Positions 58,339-64,000 of a stretch of 64,000 bases of DNA are shown piece by piece. The notes beneath the pieces were generated by a model. The model was not told where the DNA came from and searched no databases. It saw only the letters and a program-made list of their open reading frames with translations. The stretch is from Lepisosteus oculatus (lineage: Eukaryota > Chordata > Actinopteri > Semionotiformes > Lepisosteidae). Within the stretch, counting starts at the first letter, position 1. Every line of letters starts with the position of its first letter. The position numbers and the translations under genes were made by a program. Location of the stretch: assembly GCF_040954835.1 (NCBI RefSeq), contig NC_090697.1, positions 4,042,501 to 4,106,500 on the forward strand. Direction: 5' to 3'.

Positions 58339-58729
58339 CAATTGAAGAAAGATATAAGATGTGAAGAAAGGGTTAACTGAGTCTTTCTGCATGAGGACTG
58401 GACTTCTAAGTTACAGGCAAAAGTTATGGCAGGAAAAGGGGATAACTGATAAGGATTCCAGATGCCAGCGAGAAACCCCCCTTTCCAAGGAAGGAAACCT
58501 AACACTGACCATTTGGCCAAAGTTTGTGAATTGTCCGAACACCGTGACCTCCCCTCATTACCATGGTAATGAGCTACATCAGAAGTGGCAGAAAAGGGCT
58601 ATATAAAGTGGAAGTTTTGTACTGGTACTTAGAACAATACTTTTGTTTTATTGTTCCTTACATGCAATAAAACTCATCTGTTTAATTTAATCTCGGGATC
58701 CAGAACGTATTTGTCTGTTACAACACAAT
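58339..58729 (+). mobile_element. Solo LTR, family LTR-2, with 4-bp target duplication CAAT
   Basis: LTR 58343-58725 starts TGAAGAAAG and ends GTTACAACA; CAAT flanks it at 58339-58342 and 58726-58729. It has a TATA box (GCTATATAAAGTGG near 58597) and AATAAA near 58667, fixing + orientation. A related copy is at 27044-27456 on minus. Confidence 0.85.
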
Positions 58730-59084
58730 TAAACTATCAGTATGCACCCAGGTCTGGAATTTAATCCAGGGCTCCAGAGTACAGTTAGGTCATCAGCACA
58801 GACCGATGAACATACAAAACATTGATTGTAATTTGGGGTCAATTATTCTCTAAATAGTAAGTGCTTTCATCTACCACATGCTTTGGATTTATAAAAGACA
58901 ATAAATGTGGAAGATTAAAGCTGTGTATTTTTTGTAAAATCCGCTTTTTATGCATGTAAACATACATTTAAATTGAACATTTATTGTAAATTCTGTACTG
59001 TAAATCAATGAATGTTTCTATTTTGGGAAATCCCATATTCACCTCATGTGACTAGCATGAATAAAGTCCTTAATTTGGACAAAA

Positions 59085-60200
59085 GACACAAATGAACATT
59101 GGAACAAATAAGGGTTCAGATGGTGAATTTCAGGAGTTGACTGAGCAGTTTCGTCAAAAAGTACAACATATATCCCCCAACTTGTAACTGATTTCTCCAG
59201 AATACACCCGAGTGGTTGGTATAATTAGAAGCATGTGAATTCTTTTTTTCCTCTGGCACAGCTTTGGTGAATTGAGTAATTATCCAGGCACACTTGATTA
59301 AACAAACATTTATTAACAATGAAAAGATAAACAGTATAATACACAAAACAAAACATACAGCACTCAAGTTACTATATTTACTGTATGTACTGACAAGGCA
59401 TTTCAGAGGCCTAATCACACAGAAAACCTTAGACTGCTACTAAGTACTGAACTCTCAAATAATGCCTACAGAGGCCGCAATAAGAGATAAATTGCCTTAT
59501 TGATAAATTCAATACAACCTCCTGTTAAATCTCTCTCTCTCTGTAAAGCTGGATGTCAGGTCTCTGCATTGCTGCAGCTTCACTACACCCCAGCTTTTCC
59601 CCTCTGGACTGCTTCAGCCTGCTAGCTTTTCTGCCTGCCTCTGGGACTCCGGACCCCAGTGGCCCAATGTTTACTGGCCCAGACCGGTACCTGGCACGTT
59701 ACCTGGTGGACTGCCTCAATGACAGGCACCATGTCCTACCTGGCTCTGGTTGCAGACTGACCTGCCCTGCCCTGTCCCTGGTTTTCTTCCTTGCACTTGT
59801 CCATTCTGGAATGTGCCGGCTACCCTGGACTGTGACTCTCTTGCTCTTGAGTCTGGAACATGTCCTGACCCGCCACCACCATCCAGGTGGGCGGTGCCGC
59901 ACAACAAACTCTTTACAAAGAATACAAGGGGGAAAGCAGGATGATTCTTCCCCCCAAACTACCAATTTAGTCGATATGACAAGAAAGGTTTTCTGTTTCT
60001 GACAGTGGTCTTAGGTGCAAACTAAAGCCTGTGATTCTTCACACCCATTCAACCAGAGAGAAATGAAACAGATTGTAGGATGCCAAATGGCATCTTCCTG
60101 TCCTATTTCTTTGAGTTCTAACACTGCCCCTTTCCCTGTATGTTCCTTTGATATGTTAAAGTCTTGCCTACTTTTAATGTCCCAAAACACGCTGCATGCT
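59085..60200. other. Unassigned, with a GC-rich patch
   Basis: 59545-59960 is GC-rich and gives a 149-codon + frame without a known domain. Composition and a long antisense frame suggest a repeat or LTR rather than a gene. Confidence 0.35.
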
Positions 60201-60697
60201 TAACACAGGAGTTCATGGGACAGAAAAAGTGGAGCATTTTAAACTGGCAAAGTCAATCAACAGATCTGAATCCAACTGAGCATGCATTTCATTTGATCAG
60301 AAGGAGACTGAAGGCAGGAAGCCCCACCAACAAGTAGCAACTTAAAGAGGCTGCAGTTAAAGCCTGGCAAAACATCTGGCAAAGTGCAGCAAAAAGGAGT
60401 CTGTTGATGTTAATGGGAGGAAGGCTTGATTCACTTATTGCAAGAAAGGGATTTGCAATAAAATACTGACCTTTTTACTTCTTTAATTTGCTTTGTCCCA
60501 ACTTTTGGTCACTTATATTTTGGGGGACAGAACATTTGGTTGAAAAATGATTAAGTGTGTTTGCAAAATAAATCCTAATAATAAAAGGTGACCTTCGACT
60601 CTGAATAATTTGTTTTATGATAATTTCAATTTCTAATGTATACAAAAGGGAAATGCCAATTTTAGGTTTTTGTCCCACTACTTTGAAGGGCACTGTA
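60200..60697 (+). mobile_element. Tc1/mariner-like transposon remnant, 3' half
   Basis: Frame 60243-60469 reads WQSQSTDLNPTEHAFHLIRR, then LKAGSPTNK, a stop, QLKEAAVKAWQNIW and LIARKGFAIKY before TGA: the C-terminal part of a Tc1-like transposase. DLNPTEHAF includes the last catalytic acidic residue region. An in-frame stop and changes in the middle show that it is dead. The right end is GGGCACTG then TA (60688-60697), the usual Tc1-like inverted-repeat end. The 5' half is missing. Confidence 0.82.
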
Positions 60698-60822
60698 CAT
60701 TGATATTGAATTATTGACATTGAATTAGTCTTATAGGATGGCAAACACCCTTTTTTATTAGTACACACGCTGGGTAACTTAGCAATGAGGTGTTTTTCTG
60801 CTTTAAGCCTTTTGCTCCTGAT

Positions 60823-61258
60823 AGATATATACCGATGAAAAAAAGAAATGCAACACCTCCTCCTTCACACTCTGGCCCTCCTGTCTGCATGGAACAGGCT
60901 GAACAGTGTCTCGTTTATGAAGGGGACCTGATGCCACTGCTGACTAGTCCATCGCAGCCTCTGTCTGGCCCAAGATCTGAAAAGATCTCTTAGATGGACC
61001 AGTCTGATGTGTCGGTCCTGCTTTGAATTAAGGCCTTTTTAAAGGTGACCTTGTTCCACCTGGACCTTGTTGGGTAAAAGTGCACTTAACGAGCTTTCGT
61101 GTGATTGGCAAGTTGCAATGCATCACTGCACAAGCTGTGTTCCTGGTCAGGGGGCTTAAAACATATTGACAACTTTTAGTCAAAGTACATAAGCTATAAC
61201 TGTAGTATTCTCATTCCAGAAAATGTTGTGTTTCTTTTTTCCAACACTATATAAATCC
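60823..61258. mobile_element. MITE-like element with about 25-bp terminal inverted repeats
   Basis: Left end TATATACCGATGAAAAAAAG then AAATGCAAC; right end (reverse complement) TATATAGTGTTGGAAAAAAG then AAACACAAC. The ends sit at TATA. The interior has no coding sequence, as expected for a mariner-type MITE of about 430 bp. Confidence 0.65.
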
Positions 61259-61663
61259 ACTGTTCAGATGTCACAAGTTAAAATAATTTTAAAAGGCCAT
61301 TTTCTTGTAAATGCCTTTTTACTAGCATCTAGAAGAATGCCTAGTGCAGATCTGTCTTTTGGTTTATTGTGATCAATAGGAAAATATTCCAAATATATAA
61401 TTCAGAATTCAATATGTATAACTTGAGTTTATTATTGTAGTAAGGTCTCAGTGTATGAATTGCCAATTGTGCTGTATCTGTGGGCAGGAATAGATTAAGT
61501 GTGCGAGAGTCTCTACCTGCTCTCATAACATAACCATTTGAAGGAATTCTTTTTTATTTTACTTGTATTTTGGGTCTAAAAAACTAAATTTATAATTTTT
61601 ATTCCAACAGAAATGTCTCCATGTACAATATTTGAATTTGTGAAACTTTGTTGAAATTTGTAC

Positions 61664-62188
61664 ATATTGTGGTGTCTCCGGGGGAATAGATAAATGTAAT
61701 AAGTACGAAAGTACTCACACCACACACTATTCTTTTATTTTCATGAGGTTTCCTCCTTTTCTTTCATTCGTCCGTCTTCCAAACCAGTCCGCAATCTGTT
61801 TTCTCTGTCCTTGTTCAGTCCGTGTTCCAAAAGTTCATAAAAACCAACAAATCCGCGCTGAGTCCAAATCACAAGCCGTATACCGTTATCCTTTACTTAT
61901 TCTGTAAATCCGTTGTTCTTAAATCTTTATCCACTCCAACCAAACTCCACTATCTTCTCCAAAACGCGTTCACCTACTGGCTTCCGCACCGGTTCACTGT
62001 TTCCGGGACATATATATTTTGTTTCCTGATGATGCGTCTCGTTGTCTTTCAGACTGAGCCCTTTCCATCTGCGGGTCAGCTGGTTTCTCTTAGCGGCCAT
62101 CTTGGTCAGGTCTAAGTCAAGTATAGTGAGCAGATCGTTCCTAAAATACCTGTCCTGGATGACCCTTCCTCTGGTCCTCTTACAATAT
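61664..62188. mobile_element. Solo LTR, family LTR-3, with 4-bp target duplication ATAT
   Basis: LTR 61668-62184 starts TGTGGTGTCTCC and ends CTCTTACA, with ATAT at 61664-61667 and 62185-62188. It is about 56 bp longer than the copy at 48638-49098, mainly from indels near CTTTTATTTTCATGAGG and GGTCAGCTGGTTTCTC. Confidence 0.85.
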
Positions 62189-62189
62189 C

Positions 62190-63600
62190 CATCCAATTAT
62201 CGCATTTTCATTTTCTTTTTTTTATTTCATATTGCATTTCAATTATTTTAATTTGATATTATTTTCACCTGATAACTTTGTTGTTAAGGTAAGTCCTACC
62301 TGTGTCCCTGACTCATATGTGTCTCTATCCATGGCATCCAATTTGGCCCCGGGTTAATTCCTTTCATTCTGCCTTGGATACCAAGAGGCTACATGTCTAC
62401 AGGTTTATGTGCCTCAGCATTACACACTTGCTCCATTTGCCCAGGAGACTCTTATCAAACTCAATGGTTATAGAAGGCCAAGATGTTGCCGTTTACTTCT
62501 ATCCCTCATTCTATTCACAGTACAAGTCTCTAATTTCCATTGCTGTTTTTCGGAGTACAATTAAAAACTCGGGCCCTTATCCATTCAGATAACACCGCCA
62601 TTTTTAGCCAATTTAATAATACCAGTGACCTCTTTTCCCGTTTACAAAGTTCTCGCAAATCCGGAGCTATTGCGAATGTTTCTTCCAACTCAAGACTGCC
62701 TCCTTGCTGCTCATGCCTATTTATTTTAATAAGCATATCGCCTAGGTCTTTGGAAGCCTTCCTTCTTTACATACAGTAACCCTAAACAAACACTCCTCCA
62801 GTTGCTATCCAACTTCTGCGATGACTCACACTTCACAACACAAATTCTTCTCACCTCCTCCATGCTTCATAGTTCTGCATTGGTGGTGTGGAGTCCCGCT
62901 TGATTCTTTTGGTGGTCCTGGTCTCCTTGTCCTATGGCCGGGAGATCAGTCCTCAGCCAAGCGGGTTAAGCGTGGGTGTTGTCATTCCTAGTGAACTGTA
63001 GTTGTTCGTGGTAGTAAATGCATATTTACGTGTCTTTGAGAGCTGAGATATCATTAACATATGAGACTTATATAACCTACCAGGTAGACAATAACACAAT
63101 AAAGTTTATATATTTTGACTTTGATGACATTTGTATCTTTCCTGAATCAATTACCAATCATTTGCATTACTCAAATTACAAATAGATCAACAAATATATT
63201 ACTCTTGTTTGTTTGCTATGCATTTTTTTATTTTATTTTTGTTTTGGGGCAATTATTTTTTATTTACCTACTTTGATCATATTTTCTAGTATTTTTATTA
63301 TTATCCTTATTATTATGTATTTAATTATTTATTGTATGAATTGTTATTGTATTATTATTGTTATTGTATAATATTATTTTTGTATGAATTTAATTTGTTT
63401 AGTACTGTATATGGTCATGTTTATTGGGTTTGTAGACTGTTTTACATTTTTTCAATTATTTTGTCTTTTTTTTTACATTTTAATATTTTGTTTGGACAGA
63501 CAATATGTTGTGTTTGTACTTGCAAGAATAGCGATTACAAACATTAAAATTATACTTGCTTTATTTTGTCCAACTGAGCAATTTTGCTTTTATAAAATAT
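62190..63600. other. Intergenic, nothing recognised
   Basis: AT-rich, ending in a T-rich low-complexity tract (63210-63480). No gene-like frame. Confidence 0.4.
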
Positions 63601-63609
63601 ACCAACTTT

Positions 63610-64000
63610 TTCATGTTTAATGTGTACGATGCTGTAATACAGTTTAAAATAATAAAAAGTCTAAACAGTATCAACTTGAATTCTTATCTCTATTAATATA
63701 ACTATCAAGTGGTATTAAATAAATACTGTGTTTTAGTATAGACTACACTTCAAAAAATAAAAATCTAATCTTTCCACATTTGATCCCAAGAGGAAGTACA
63801 ATACGCTCCTGCTTTGTTTAGCGATGGTATGAAAAATAAATCTAAATGGTGAGAAAGCAATGCTGGAAGTTTATTAAGATACTTAGAAGACAACAATATA
63901 CATTGCATTGTCAGATTTTTAATCAATAAAGACATTTAATTAAACATGTGTTTGCGATTTAAATCAAAATGGGGGTAATGGGGACTTATTATTTCTCTCT
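63610..64000. mobile_element. TA-family transposon, internal part (cut by window end)
   Basis: GCTGTAATACAGTTTAAAAT, AAAAAGTCTAAACAGTATCA, GTTTGCGATTTAAATCAAAA and GGGGGTAATGGGGACTTATT match interior modules at 43650-43900 (inverted), 52150-52400 (inverted) and 54535-54640. Confidence 0.7.

Larger units (their letters stand above)
57130..59080 (+). repeat. Segmental duplication copy B (partner 1860-4950)
   Basis: Collinear with copy A in the same orientation. The best match, 57420-57850, holds both CCCTAGTCTTATGGGACCAC and CCCTAATCTTGTGGAACCTC units. It is interrupted by a dispersed repeat (58155-58325) and a solo LTR (58343-58725) that copy A lacks. Confidence 0.7.

Noticed and set aside
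59553-60002. 149-codon ORF, possible secreted or membrane protein
   Set aside because: GC-rich patch with long antisense frames, no domain and no splice context.
1-64000. CRISPR arrays, operons, ribosome-binding sites, bacterial origins
   Set aside because: Vertebrate genomic DNA; the tandem repeats present (23309, 25800, 48799) lack the direct-repeat/spacer pattern.

Overview
The window reads as vertebrate nuclear DNA, most likely from a ray-finned fish. It is AT-rich and gene-poor, with single-coding-exon trace amine-associated receptor (TAAR) genes, fish-type SINEs and LINEs, Penelope-like, Ty3/gypsy (chromodomain), Tc1-like and retrovirus-like remnants. The species cannot be fixed from sequence alone.

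Host genes. The window lies inside a TAAR cluster. An intact TAAR1-like gene is on + (CDS 18545-19585, 346 aa); a TATA box, short non-coding first exon and GT...AG intron can be proposed upstream. A second intact TAAR is on - (34317-35366, 349 aa). A TAAR pseudogene related to it is on + (49401-49855), with an N-terminal frame disruption, an 18-nt in-frame deletion, an internal frameshift, a lost TM3 aspartate, a DRY-to-DCY change and no 3' half. A diverged direct duplication of flanking DNA (about 1.9-4.95 kb and 57.1-59.1 kb) fits growth of the cluster by segmental duplication.

Mobile DNA, left to right: Penelope-like 3' end (1-1.4 kb); 5S-rRNA-like sequence (6.5 kb); a defective Ty3/gypsy chromovirus with 5-bp target duplication (6761-11213); V-SINE-like element (14.4 kb); a decayed retrovirus-like element with nested LTR and SINE (25.4-29.7 kb); Tx1-like LINE 3' end (29.9-31.25 kb); a SINE with LINE-like tail (31.4-31.85 kb); solo LTRs from three families; an L2/CR1-like LINE split by a transposon (51.25 and 55.8-57.0 kb); a Tc1-like remnant and a MITE-like element (60.2-61.3 kb).

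The most distinctive content is a repeated family of large, apparently non-coding DNA transposons: termini CAGATGCAGCCATTCAAA flanked by TA, two different GC-rich subterminal regions (called L and R here), long internal arms that are inverted copies of each other, and a tRNA-like module inside each arm. Two copies have exact ends because they interrupt other repeats (36572-39818 and 51331-55781). Others cover 14.74-15.79, 23.5-25.43, 40.4-46.8, 46.9-48.4 and 63.6-64.0 kb. I do not recognise this family; it is the best candidate here for something undescribed.
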